Shown: positions 43,479 through 51,926 of the stretch, one piece after another
Layout of the letters: the number at the start of each line of letters is the position of its first letter
How positions within the stretch are numbered: the stretch's first letter is position 1
Assembly (NCBI RefSeq): GCF_036226465.1
Contig: NZ_CP108476.1
Coordinates: 7,874,001 to 7,938,000 of the forward strand
Length of the DNA stretch: 64,000 bases
Direction: 5' to 3'
Source: Kitasatospora sp. NBC_01250
Lineage (GTDB): Bacteria > Actinomycetota > Actinomycetes > Streptomycetales > Streptomycetaceae
Program-made: the position numbers and the translations under genes
Notes under the pieces: model-generated
The model's database searches: none
What the model saw: the letters and a program-made list of their open reading frames with translations, nothing else
What the model was told of the DNA's origin: nothing

Positions 43479-43658
43479 ATGACCGACAACGCCGCCGAAT
43501 TCGCCGTCGAGTCGCTGGACCCGGAGGACCCGGAGTCCGAGACCGACGAGGAGCTGCCCTCGCCCGCCGAGCTGCCGCTGAACGCCGCCGCCGACGAGGG
43601 CGACGCCGTCGAGCAGCGCCGCCCCGTCCCGGTCGACGAGGACGAGTACCCCCGCTGA
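43479..43658 (+). CDS. Small acidic conserved protein
   Basis: 59 aa from ATG at 43479, with GGTGAGG just upstream. Strongly acidic (DPEDPESETDEELPSP, then AADEGDAVEQRRPVPVDEDEYPR). Its final residues (DAVEQRRPVPVDEDEY) look like the common ending of small acidic streptomycete proteins with this pattern (xEQxRxVxxDEDxY). No domain, no membrane segment. Convergent with asnB, 16 nt apart. Function unknown; conservation outside the window cannot be tested here. Confidence 0.65.
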   Translation: MTDNAAEFAVESLDPEDPESETDEELPSPAELPLNAAADEGDAVEQRRPVPVDEDEYPR

Positions 43659-43674
43659 GCGGGGGCGCACCGGC

Positions 43675-45531
43675 TCACAGCCGCAGCGAGACCGGGTAGG
43701 CGCGCAGCCACCCGTCCAGCGTCAGCAGTACCTCGGTGGCCGGCCGGGCCGCCTGCGGATCGCGCTCCGGGGAGAGCGCCGCCGCCACCGCCGCCGGATC
43801 GGCCAGCGCCTGTCCCGGCGCCTTGGGGTCACCGGCCAGCTCGGTCAGCGCCGCCCGCAGCGCCAGCGGGTAGTTCGGGTCCTGGGTGCTCGGGTAGGGG
43901 CTCTTCACCCGGTCCACGATCTCCTTCGGCAGCACGTCCCGGGCGGCCGCCCGCAGCAGGCTCTTCTCCCGGCCGTCGAAGGTCTTCATCGCCCACGGGG
44001 TGTTGAAGACGTAGCTCACCAGGCGGTGGTCGCAGAACGGCACCCGCACCTCCAGGCCGCTGGCCATGCTCATCCGGTCCTTGCGGTCCAGCAGGATCCG
44101 CACGAACCGGGTCAGGTGCAGGTGGCAGACCTCGCGCATCCGTCGCTCGTGCGGATCGGCCGCGGGCAGGTGCGGCACCTCGGCGAGCGCGGTCGCGTAG
44201 CTGTCGGCCACGTAGGCCGCCAGGTCCAGCCGGGCGATCAGGTCCGGGTCGAGCAGGCTCTCGCGCGCGGCGGTGCCGCGCCCGCCGAGCCGGCGGGCCA
44301 CCCCGGCCGCGTGCCAGGGGAAGGTGTCGCCGTACACCGCCTCCCGCTCGTGGAACCACGGGTAGCCGCCGAACACCTCGTCCGCAGACTCACCGGACAG
44401 CGCCACCGTGGAGTGCCGGCGGATCGCCCGGAAGAGCAGGTAGAGCGAGGTGTCCATGTCGCCGAAGCCGGTCGGCAGGTCGCTCGCGCGCAGCACCGCG
44501 GCCCGGTGCGCGGGGTCGATCAGCGCGGCGGCGTCCAGCACGATGTCACTGTGGTCGGCCTGCACGTGCCGGGCCAGCAGGTGCGCGAAGGGGGTGTCGG
44601 GGGTGGCCCGCAGGTCGTCCGGCAGGAAGTTCTCCGCCTGCCCCGTGAAGTCCACCGAGAACGAGCGCACCGGCCCCGCACCGGTGTCCGCCAGGCCGCG
44701 CGCGGCCAGCGCCGTGATGGTGCTGGAGTCCAGGCCGCCGGAGAGCAGCGAGCAGAGCGGCACGTCCGAGATCAGCTGGCGGCGCACGATGTCGTCCAGC
44801 AGGTCGCGCACGGTGGCGATGGTGGTGGGCAGGTCGTCGGTGTGCTCCCGGGCCTCCAGCGCCCAGTACTGACGGTCGCTCAGGCCCTCGCGGCGGATCC
44901 GCAGGACGTGGCCGGGGCGCACCTCGGCCATGCCCCGGTAGATCGCCTGCCCCGGCGTCTTGACCATGGCGAGCACCTCGCGCAGCCCGTCCAGGCCGAC
45001 CACCGGTTCCACCCACGGGTGGGCCAGGATCGCCTTCGGCTCGGAGCCGAACAGCACGCCGTCGTCGGTGCGGTAGTAGTAGAGCGGCTTGACGCCCATC
45101 CGGTCGCGGACCAGCAGCAGCTCCTCGGTGCGGGCGTCCCAGAGCGCGAAGGCGAACATGCCGTTGAGCCGCTCGACGAAGCCGGGCCCCCAGCGCAGGT
45201 AGGCCTGCAGCACCACCTCGGTGTCGCTGCGGGTGCGGAACCGGTGGCCGTGCGACTCCAGCTCGGCGCGCAGTTCCACGTGGTTGTAGACCTCGCCGCT
45301 GTAGGTGAGGGAGGCCAGCAGCCGCCCCTCCCGCTCCACCGTCATCGGCTGCGCGCCGCCCTCGATGTCGATCACCGCGAGCCGGCGGTGGCCGAGCGCG
45401 GCGTGCGCGGTCAGCTGCACCCCGCCCGCGTCGGGGCCGCGGCAGGCCATCGTCCCGGTCATCGCCGCCAGCACCTCGCGCTGCTCCGTCAGGTCCTGGT
45501 CGAATGCCACCCAGCCGGCTATGCCGCACAT
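43675..45531 (-). CDS. asnB: Asparagine synthetase (glutamine-hydrolysing)
   Basis: 618 aa; ATG with GGAGGG 8 nt upstream. N-terminal class II amidotransferase with Cys2 (MCGIAGWVAF), RGPDAGG and TYSGEVYNH. Synthetase domain: PP-loop LLSGGLDSSTITAL, ALSGESADEVFGGYPWF and RMSMASGLEVRVPFCDH. It makes asparagine from aspartate, glutamine and ATP. The full glutaminase domain and the lack of a lasso protease rule out a lasso-peptide cyclase. Divergent to the DUF4383 gene. Confidence 0.95.
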   Translation of the reverse strand: MCGIAGWVAFDQDLTEQREVLAAMTGTMACRGPDAGGVQLTAHAALGHRRLAVIDIEGGAQPMTVEREGRLLASLTYSGEVYNHVELRAELESHGHRFRTRSDTEVVLQAYLRWGPGFVERLNGMFAFALWDARTEELLLVRDRMGVKPLYYYRTDDGVLFGSEPKAILAHPWVEPVVGLDGLREVLAMVKTPGQAIYRGMAEVRPGHVLRIRREGLSDRQYWALEAREHTDDLPTTIATVRDLLDDIVRRQLISDVPLCSLLSGGLDSSTITALAARGLADTGAGPVRSFSVDFTGQAENFLPDDLRATPDTPFAHLLARHVQADHSDIVLDAAALIDPAHRAAVLRASDLPTGFGDMDTSLYLLFRAIRRHSTVALSGESADEVFGGYPWFHEREAVYGDTFPWHAAGVARRLGGRGTAARESLLDPDLIARLDLAAYVADSYATALAEVPHLPAADPHERRMREVCHLHLTRFVRILLDRKDRMSMASGLEVRVPFCDHRLVSYVFNTPWAMKTFDGREKSLLRAAARDVLPKEIVDRVKSPYPSTQDPNYPLALRAALTELAGDPKAPGQALADPAAVAAALSPERDPQAARPATEVLLTLDGWLRAYPVSLRL

Positions 45532-45809
45532 ATGCAGTGCCCTCCAGTCGTCGGACCCCGGCGGCCGGGCTGCGGCGGCCGGAGCGGGAGCCAGGCGGCG
45601 CTCTGCCGGGTACGAGGACGGGCAGGGTGGTGCGCCGCGTCGTTCCGTGTGCAGTTGGTGACGCTACGCCTACCTGGCGCCGATGGCGCTGCTGCGGAGC
45701 GGAATTGGCCGAAGCATGCCAGGAAGGGCCCGTGCTGCGTCGGGTGTCGGGGGTGCGGCCGGGCTCCGGAGTGCGGACGGGCGGGGGTGGCCCCGGTGGG
45801 CGTACCGTG

Positions 45810-45845
45810 GACCGGTAGTGCACAACGGACCGGTCGTGCACGACG
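45810..45845 (+). promoter_or_regulatory. Tandem 18-bp operator-like repeat
   Basis: Two adjacent copies of gaccggtNgtgcacNacg, each with a GTGCAC palindrome, ending 39 nt before the DUF4383 ATG. The spacing of 18 bp between equivalent bases is not an integral number of helix turns. It is the main structure in the 352-bp asnB/DUF4383 gap, which holds no gene. Confidence 0.5.
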
Positions 45846-45883
45846 GGCCCTCTCGTCCGCTCCGCTCCCACGTGGAGGTTGCC

Positions 45884-46426
45884 ATGAGACTGAAGGACGA
45901 ACTCCCCACCGACCACCGGCTCGCCCAGGTCTACCGCTACGGTGCGGGCCTCTGCGGTCTGCTCCTGTTGATCTGGGGCTGCTTCGGGTTGGCCGGTGAC
46001 CCCGGTTACCTCTCCACCCACGGCACGAACGTCGCTGGCATGTCCAGCAACGGCGCGCTCGGTGTGCTCTCGATCGTGTTCGGCGCGATCCTGATGATCG
46101 GTGCCGTGGTCGGCGGCAACTTCGCCTCCTGGCTCAACATGATCGTCGGCGCGATCTTCGTCATCGCCGGCTTCGTCGGGCTGATGGCGCTCGACAGCAG
46201 CTGGAACCACCTGGCCTTCCGGATGGCCAACGTGCTGTTCAGCTTCGTCTTCGGCTTCGTGATCGCGACCTTCGGCATGTACGGCAGGGTCAGCGGCCAC
46301 CTGCCGCACGACAACCCGTACTGGCAGCAGCGCCACAGCGGCGAGCGGGAACCCGAGGAGGACGTGGCCGGGCGCTGGCACGTGCCCGCCTTCAAGCAGG
46401 TGCTGCGGCCCACCGTGCACCACTGA
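45884..46426 (+). CDS. DUF4383 family membrane protein
   Basis: 180 aa; ATG with TGGAGG 5 nt upstream. Four hydrophobic segments: AGLCGLLLLIWGCFGLAG, ALGVLSIVFGAILMIGAVVGG, WLNMIVGAIFVIAGFVGLM and VLFSFVFGFVIATFGMYG. A hydrophilic tail ends HHDNPYWQQ-like then RWHVPAFKQ. It fits the DUF4383 membrane family common in actinomycetes. Function not established. Ended by a 24-bp hairpin. Confidence 0.8.
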   Translation: MRLKDELPTDHRLAQVYRYGAGLCGLLLLIWGCFGLAGDPGYLSTHGTNVAGMSSNGALGVLSIVFGAILMIGAVVGGNFASWLNMIVGAIFVIAGFVGLMALDSSWNHLAFRMANVLFSFVFGFVIATFGMYGRVSGHLPHDNPYWQQRHSGEREPEEDVAGRWHVPAFKQVLRPTVHH

Positions 46427-46440
46427 CCGGCGCAAGCCCC

Positions 46441-46491
46441 CGACGTGCAGGGTGCCGGCGAGCGGATCGCTCGCCGGCACCCTGCACGTCG
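46441..46491. terminator. Very strong two-way hairpin
   Basis: Perfect 24-bp stem (46441-46464 with 46468-46491), 3-nt loop, between the convergent DUF4383 and dodecin genes. Confidence 0.92.
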
Positions 46492-46498
46492 TCCGGGG

Positions 46499-46717
46499 TC
46501 AGGCGGCGGGCTCCTCCAGCCGGAAGCCGATCTTGACGGTGACCTGGTAGTGCTGGATCCGGTCCTCCGCGACGTGACCGCGCACCTGCACCACCTCGAA
46601 CCAGTCGATGTTGCGCAGGGTCTGTGACGCGCGGGTCAGCGCGTTGCGGATCGCGGCGTCGGTCCCCTCGTGCGAGGAGCCGACGATTTCGGTCACGCGG
46701 TAGATGTGCTCGGACAT
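46499..46717 (-). CDS. Dodecin family flavin-binding protein
   Basis: 72 aa; ATG at 46717 with GGAGG 5 nt upstream. Dodecin pattern: HIYRVTEIVGSSHEGTDAAIRNALTRA, then LRNIDWFEVVQVRGHV and YQVTVKIGFRLE. Dodecins form dodecameric shells that store or buffer flavins; streptomycete dodecin is also a candidate CoA-binding protein. Trp in DWFEV is the residue that stacks on flavin. Cytoplasmic, single gene. Confidence 0.92.
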   Translation of the reverse strand: MSEHIYRVTEIVGSSHEGTDAAIRNALTRASQTLRNIDWFEVVQVRGHVAEDRIQHYQVTVKIGFRLEEPAA

Positions 46718-46901
46718 CACGGCCTCCAGGGGCGTGGTCGGGCTCGGCGGTGAGCTGGGGCAGGTTTCCTTCCACCGTGGCGCATCGGGCGGCGGCGCGC
46801 GCGGTGGGCCGCCCCAGGGGTGAGGCGGCGGATGTTACGGAAGTCGTACGGCGGTGGCGGGCGCGAGCCGCGGCGGCCGGGCGGTCCCTATCCTCGGTGG
46901 G

Positions 46902-47657
46902 GTGACAGTGACGCCCCCGCCCGCCGCATCGGCCCCCTCGCCCCGGATCCTGGTGGTCGACGACGACCCGACCGTCGCCGAGGTGGTCACCGGCTATCTG
47001 CGGCGGGCCGGCTGCACGGTCGTGCGGGCCGCCGACGGGCGCGCCGCGCTGGCCCAGGCCGCGCTGTTCCGTCCCGAGCTGGTGGTGCTCGACCTGATGC
47101 TGCCCGAGCTCGACGGCCTGGAGGTCTGCCGCCGGCTGCGCGCGGACGGCGCCGACCGGCCGGCGGTGGTGATGCTCACCGCACGGGGCGAGGAGTCCGA
47201 GCGGATCCTGGGCCTGGAGCTGGGGGCCGACGACTACGTCACCAAGCCGTTCAGTCCGCGCGAACTGGTGCTGCGGGTGCAGGCCGTGCTGCGCCGGCAG
47301 GCCGTCCCGCTCGGGGCGGCGAGCCGGGAGCCGCTGCGGGCCGGCGACCTGCGGCTCGACCAGCAGGCCCGCCGGGCCTTTCGCGGGGAGCGCGAACTGG
47401 CACTCACCCAGCGCGAGTTCGACCTGCTGACGTTCTTCGTCCGGCACCCGGGGACGGCGTTCGGGCGCGAGGAGCTGATGCACCGGGTCTGGGGGTGGGA
47501 GTTCGGCGACCTGTCCACCGTCACGGTGCACGTGCGCCGGCTGCGCGAGAAGGTCGAGGACGACCCGGCGGCACCGGCGCTGATCAGCACGGTGTGGGGC
47601 GTCGGCTACCGGTTCGACCCGGTGGCGGCCGGTGCGGCCGAGGGCGGTGCGGCGTGA
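46902..47657 (+). CDS. OmpR-family response regulator
   Basis: 251 aa. GTG at 46902; TATCCT lies 7 nt upstream (46889-46894) with no ribosome site, so a leaderless start is likely. Receiver domain: ILVVDDDPTVAEVV and phospho-acceptor Asp64 in LVVLDLMLPELDG, then VVMLTARG and Lys in YVTKPFSPREL. Winged-helix output: ALTQREFDLLTFFVRHPGTAF, VTVHVRRLREKVEDDP. Pair with the sensor kinase encoded next (GTGA overlap). Confidence 0.94.
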   Translation: MTVTPPPAASAPSPRILVVDDDPTVAEVVTGYLRRAGCTVVRAADGRAALAQAALFRPELVVLDLMLPELDGLEVCRRLRADGADRPAVVMLTARGEESERILGLELGADDYVTKPFSPRELVLRVQAVLRRQAVPLGAASREPLRAGDLRLDQQARRAFRGERELALTQREFDLLTFFVRHPGTAFGREELMHRVWGWEFGDLSTVTVHVRRLREKVEDDPAAPALISTVWGVGYRFDPVAAGAAEGGAA

Positions 47658-48826
47658 AGGACCTGCTGCTGATCGCCCTGTTCGCCGCGCTCGGGGCGGG
47701 CGTGGCCGGACTGCTGGGCTGGCCGGCGGTGCGGCTGCTGCGCCGCCGCTCGGTGGCGCTCTCGCTCTTCGCCGTCGCCGTGGTCACCGTGCTGGCGATG
47801 ACCGCCGGCACCCTGGCGGTGGCCCAGGCGATGTTCCTCTCGCACCACGACCTCGGTGTGGTCATCACCGTGACCTGCATGGCCGCGGTGGTCTCGCTGG
47901 TGACCGCCGCGCTGCTGGGACGCCAGGTGGTGGCCGGCAGCCGGGCCCTGGCGCTGGCCGCCCGCACGGTGGGCAGTGCCGCCGGATTCACCGCCCCCGC
48001 CGAGCCGCTCGGCTCCGAACTGGCCGATCTGAGTGCCGAGTTGGCCGCCACCAGCGCGCGTCTGGCCGAGTCCCGGCAGCGCGAGCAGGCACTGGAGGCC
48101 TCCCGGCGCGAGCTGATCGCCTGGATCTCGCACGACCTGCGCACCCCGCTGGCCGGCCTGCGGGCGATGGCCGAGGCACTGGAGGACGGCGTGGCCGAGG
48201 AGCCGACCCGCTACCACCGGCAGATCCGCACCGAGGTGGACCGGCTGACCGGCATGGTGGACGACCTCTTCGAGCTGTCCCGGATCCAGGCCGGTGCGCT
48301 GACCCTGTCGCTGGCCCGGGTCTCGGCCTACGACCTGGTCGGCGATGCGATAGCGGGCGCCTACCCGCTGGCCCACGAGCGCGGTGTGCAGCTGCGCGGG
48401 GAGCGGATCGAGCCGGCCCCGGTGCAGGTGGACGGACGGGAGATCACCCGGGTGCTCGGCAACCTGCTGGTCAACGCGATCCGCTCGACCCCGGCCGAGG
48501 GCGTGGTGGCGGTGGCCGCCCGGCAACGGGAGGGCGAGGTGGTGCTCTCGGTGACCGACGGGTGCGGCGGTATCCCGGAGGCGGACCTGGCCCGGGTCTT
48601 CGAGACCGGCTGGCGCGGCGGCAGCGCCCGTACCCCGCGCCAGGTGCGCGGGGCGGCGGCCGAGGGCGGTGCGGTGCAGCACCATGGGGACACCGGCGCG
48701 GGGCTCGGGCTGGCGATCGTGCGCGGCATCGTGGAGGCGCACGCGGGGCGGGCCTCGGTGCGCAACGTCCAGGGCGGGTGCTGCTTCGAGATCGCGCTGC
48801 CCGCCGCGCCCGCACCGCTGTCCTGA
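47654..48826 (+). CDS. Sensor histidine kinase
   Basis: 390 aa, GTG overlapping the response-regulator stop. Two membrane helices (about 4-24 and 38-58), with a third hydrophobic stretch (about 68-88), and a HAMP-like segment. HisKA has the phosphorylated His160 in WISHDLRTPLAGLRAMAEAL; HATPase motifs are NLLVNAIRSTPAEG, DGCGGIPEADLARVF and GAGLGLAIVRGI. The sensed signal is unknown; a short extracytoplasmic loop suggests a membrane-borne signal. A 20-residue insert lies between the G1 and G2 boxes. Confidence 0.93.
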   Translation: MKDLLLIALFAALGAGVAGLLGWPAVRLLRRRSVALSLFAVAVVTVLAMTAGTLAVAQAMFLSHHDLGVVITVTCMAAVVSLVTAALLGRQVVAGSRALALAARTVGSAAGFTAPAEPLGSELADLSAELAATSARLAESRQREQALEASRRELIAWISHDLRTPLAGLRAMAEALEDGVAEEPTRYHRQIRTEVDRLTGMVDDLFELSRIQAGALTLSLARVSAYDLVGDAIAGAYPLAHERGVQLRGERIEPAPVQVDGREITRVLGNLLVNAIRSTPAEGVVAVAARQREGEVVLSVTDGCGGIPEADLARVFETGWRGGSARTPRQVRGAAAEGGAVQHHGDTGAGLGLAIVRGIVEAHAGRASVRNVQGGCCFEIALPAAPAPLS

Positions 48827-48970
48827 GTGACAGGCAGGGCGGGTGCCCGGAAAGTTCCCGGAGGCGATGGGTTCACTCGAACTAGTGATTGGCCAGAGGC
48901 GTTCGGACGGGTGCGCTCCGTTTTCTCCTAGGGTCGGCCCTGCTCATCGAACCGACAGGGGAGGGCTCCC

Positions 48971-50878
48971 ATGGCACCTGACGCACCTGACGCACCTGAC
49001 GCACCCGGCGCATCCGACGCACCTGACGCAGCCGACGACCGTGCTCCCGGCCGCGGACCGGCCGGCCTGACCCGGCGCCGCCTGCTGGCCGGCTCCGCCG
49101 CGCTGGGCTCCGCGGCCTGGCTGCTGCGCGGCATCATCACCCCCGACGATGCCGAGGCCGCTCCCGCCGGGACACCCGCACTGCCGGTGCCGCCCGCGTT
49201 CCCCGCCGGCATCGAGCTCTACCGGCAGACCTACGAGAACTGGGCCGGCGAGATCCACGCCGACCAGCTGTGGACCTGCACCCCGCACACCCCCGAGGAC
49301 GTGGTCACCCTGGCCAACTGGGCCCACGCCCAGGGCTGGCGGCTGCGCGCCCAGGGACACCGGCACACCTGGGCCCCGCTCACCGTGGCCAACGGCACCC
49401 CGGCCGCCACCGCGGTGCTGCTGGTGGACACCACCCGCCACCTGACCGCGATCAGCGCCGCCGGCACCGCGGCCGCGCCCGCGGTGCGGGCCCAGGCGGG
49501 CACGGACATGGAGACCCTGCTGGCCCACCTGGCCGGGCGCGGCCTCGGGGTCACCCACTGCCCGGCCCCGGGGGACATCACCCTGGGCGGGGTGCTCGCG
49601 ATCGGCGGGCACGGCACCGCGGTCCCGACCGCGGGCGAGAGCAGCGGGCCCGGCCACGGGTTCGGTTCGATCAGCAACCTGGTCACCCAACTCACCGCCG
49701 TGGTCTGGGACCAGGGCGCCGGCCGGTACGTGCTGCGCACCTTCGACCGGGCCGAGGCCGACACCGCCGCCTTCCTGGTCAACCTCGGCCGGTCCTTCGT
49801 CACCGAGGCCGTGCTGCGGGCCGGCGCCGACCGGAACATGCGCTGCCTCAGCCGGATCGACGTCCCCGCGAGCGAGCTCTTCGCCGCGCCGGGCGGCGGC
49901 AACGGCCGCAGCCTGGCCGACTTCCTGGAGCAGAGCGGCCGGGTGGAGGCGATCTGGTTCGCCTTCACCGAGTTCCCCTGGCTCAAGTCCTGGAGCGTCG
50001 CCCCCGAGCGGCCCTTCTCGTCCCGCGCCGTCAGCCAGCCCTACAACTACCCGTTCTCCGACAACATCCCGACGCCGGTGGCCGACCTGGCCGGCAGACT
50101 GGTCAGCGGCTCCTGGGCGCTGGCGCCGACCTTCGGCCAGCTGCAGTACCTGATCGCCGCGATCGGCCTGACCGGCGACCTCACCGACGTCCTGCTCTCC
50201 GGCACCCTGCTGGAGGACCTGCTCAGCCTGGACGTGGTCACCCACCTGCTGGCCGGCGGCCTGCGCTCCGATCTGTGGGGCCCCTCCCGGACGCTGCTGC
50301 AGTACGTGCGCCCCACCACCCTGCGGATGGCCGCCAACGGCTACGCGGTGCTGGCCCGCCGGGCGGACGTGCAGTGGGTGGTCAACCAGGTCACCAGCGG
50401 CTACCAGCGCCTGCTGACCCAGTACCAGGCGCGCGGGCAGTTCCCGGTCAACGGCGCCGTGGAGATCCGGGTCACCGGCCTGGAGGACCCGGCGGCCAGC
50501 GGCGTCCCGGGGGCCCGGCCGCCGTTGCTCTCCGCGATCCGGGCCCGCCCGGACCACCCCGAGTGGGACGTCGCGGTCTGGTTCGACGTGCTGACCCTGC
50601 CCGGCACCCCGGGGATGTACCAGTTCGGACGCGACCTCGAACAGCTCCTGCTGGCCGCCTTCGACGGCACCCGGGCGGCGCTGCGCGTCGAGTGGTCCAA
50701 GGGCTGGGCCTACACCGCGGATGCCGCCTGGGCCGACCCGGACGTGCTGGACCGGGTGATCCCGGACAGCTACCGGGCGGGCGGCGGCCCGGGCTGGGAC
50801 GAGGCGGTGGCGGTGCTCGACCGCTACGACCCCGACCGGGTCTTCGGCAACCCGTTCCTGGACCGGCTGCTGCGCTGA
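48971..50878 (+). CDS. Tat-exported VAO-type flavoprotein, cholesterol oxidase (class II)-like
   Basis: 635 aa; AGGGGAGGG upstream of the ATG. Twin-arginine signal TRRRLLAGSAALGSAAWLL near residue 35-55, so it folds with FAD before export. FAD-binding VAO domain: CTPHTPEDVVTLANWAHAQG, GHRHTWAPLTV (His candidate for covalent FAD), GDITLGGVLAIGGHGTAV. The C-terminal half (WDVAVWFDVLTLPGTPGMYQ, FRVEWSKGWAY-like, IPDSYR) resembles the cholesterol-oxidase substrate domain of class II enzymes. The N-terminus begins with 9-bp repeats (APDAPDAPDA). Sterol oxidation is probable, related substrates possible. Confidence 0.85.
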   Translation: MAPDAPDAPDAPGASDAPDAADDRAPGRGPAGLTRRRLLAGSAALGSAAWLLRGIITPDDAEAAPAGTPALPVPPAFPAGIELYRQTYENWAGEIHADQLWTCTPHTPEDVVTLANWAHAQGWRLRAQGHRHTWAPLTVANGTPAATAVLLVDTTRHLTAISAAGTAAAPAVRAQAGTDMETLLAHLAGRGLGVTHCPAPGDITLGGVLAIGGHGTAVPTAGESSGPGHGFGSISNLVTQLTAVVWDQGAGRYVLRTFDRAEADTAAFLVNLGRSFVTEAVLRAGADRNMRCLSRIDVPASELFAAPGGGNGRSLADFLEQSGRVEAIWFAFTEFPWLKSWSVAPERPFSSRAVSQPYNYPFSDNIPTPVADLAGRLVSGSWALAPTFGQLQYLIAAIGLTGDLTDVLLSGTLLEDLLSLDVVTHLLAGGLRSDLWGPSRTLLQYVRPTTLRMAANGYAVLARRADVQWVVNQVTSGYQRLLTQYQARGQFPVNGAVEIRVTGLEDPAASGVPGARPPLLSAIRARPDHPEWDVAVWFDVLTLPGTPGMYQFGRDLEQLLLAAFDGTRAALRVEWSKGWAYTADAAWADPDVLDRVIPDSYRAGGGPGWDEAVAVLDRYDPDRVFGNPFLDRLLR

Positions 50879-50956
50879 GGCTCCGGCGAGGTCCGCCGGA
50901 CAGGCCCTGGGGTCCGCCGCGGCGCACCCGGCGGCGCACCCAGCAGAATGGCCGCC

Positions 50957-51847
50957 ATGAGCGCAGACCAGCACCCCAGTGATCCGCCGCCGAACGACGG
51001 CGCCCCGCCCGGCGGCCCGCTCCCGTCCGTGCCGGAGCCGGGAGCCTCCGAGCCCGGTGCGGTGCCGCACGAGCCGACCGAGCTGCTGCACCACCGGCTC
51101 GACCGGATCGAGCGGCTCCTCACCGAGCCCGCCGGGCGCGGTGGGCCCGGCGGGGGCGGCGGCGCGGCGGAGCCGTCGGCCGCGGCCAAGCCGGTCTGGC
51201 GCACCGAGACCGAGGCGGAGCAGCGCTGGACGGTGACCGCGGTGATCCTCATCGCGGTCGCGCTGCAGCTGGCGATGCCCGACCGGCTCAGCATCCACCC
51301 GCGCTGGATGCTGCCGGCCCTGGAACTCGGCCTGCTGGTCGCGCTGGTGGTGCTCAATCCGCACCCGCGCCTGGGCACCAGCAGCCGGGCGCTGCGTGCG
51401 CTGAGCCTGGCGCTGGTCGCGGCGATCAGCCTGGCCAACGGGTGGGCGGCGGTGAAGCTGGTGCGCGACCTGGTGCACGGCAGCGGCGCCTCCAGCGCGC
51501 TGCCGCTGCTCGGGACCGGCGGTGCGGTCTGGGCGACCAACGTGATCGCCTTCGCGCTCTGGTACTGGGAGTGGGACCGCGGCGGACCGGCCGCCCGGGC
51601 CCGCGGCACCGCCGACTATCCGGACTTCCTCTTCCCGCAGATGCAGCAGCAGGGGCTGGCGCCCGAGGAGTGGGAGCCGGGCTTCCTGGACTACCTCTAC
51701 GTGGCCTACACCAACGCCACCGCCTTCAGCCCGACCGACACCATGCCGCTCTCGCTCTGGGCCAAGCTGCTGATGATGCTGCAGTCGGCGGTCTCGCTGC
51801 TGACCGTGCTGCTGGTGGTCGCCCGCGCGGTCAACATCCTGCAGTGA
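50957..51847 (+). CDS. Integral membrane protein, DUF1345-like
   Basis: 296 aa. A Pro/Gly-rich cytoplasmic N-terminus (about 80 residues), then four or more membrane helices (VTAVILIAVALQLAM, LELGLLVALVVL, LSLALVAAISLANGWAAV, AVWATNVIAFALWYW). The C-terminal FLDYLYVAYTNATAFSPTDT then LLMMLQSAVSLLTVLLVV pattern resembles DUF1345 and the pore region of two-helix potassium channels. CAGAAT lies 7 nt before the ATG at 50957 with no ribosome site, so a leaderless start is likely. Function unknown. Confidence 0.72.
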   Translation: MSADQHPSDPPPNDGAPPGGPLPSVPEPGASEPGAVPHEPTELLHHRLDRIERLLTEPAGRGGPGGGGGAAEPSAAAKPVWRTETEAEQRWTVTAVILIAVALQLAMPDRLSIHPRWMLPALELGLLVALVVLNPHPRLGTSSRALRALSLALVAAISLANGWAAVKLVRDLVHGSGASSALPLLGTGGAVWATNVIAFALWYWEWDRGGPAARARGTADYPDFLFPQMQQQGLAPEEWEPGFLDYLYVAYTNATAFSPTDTMPLSLWAKLLMMLQSAVSLLTVLLVVARAVNILQ

Positions 51848-51863
51848 GGAGGGTGTTGCCGCT

Positions 51864-51900
51864 GACGGCCCCCGGACGCCGAGAGCGTCCGGGGGCCGTC
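51864..51900. terminator. Strong two-way hairpin
   Basis: Perfect 16-bp stem (51864-51879 with 51885-51900), 5-nt loop, between the convergent membrane-protein and NlpC/P60-like genes. Confidence 0.92.
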
Positions 51901-51926
51901 TGGTCAGCTCACCGTGCCGGGGGAGT

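Noticed and set aside
43162..45531. Lasso-peptide cluster (short peptide plus asparagine-synthetase gene)
   Set aside because: The synthetase has a full glutaminase domain with Cys2 and the usual AsnB active sites; no B-type protease, RRE or ABC transporter is present and the peptide lacks a lasso leader pattern.
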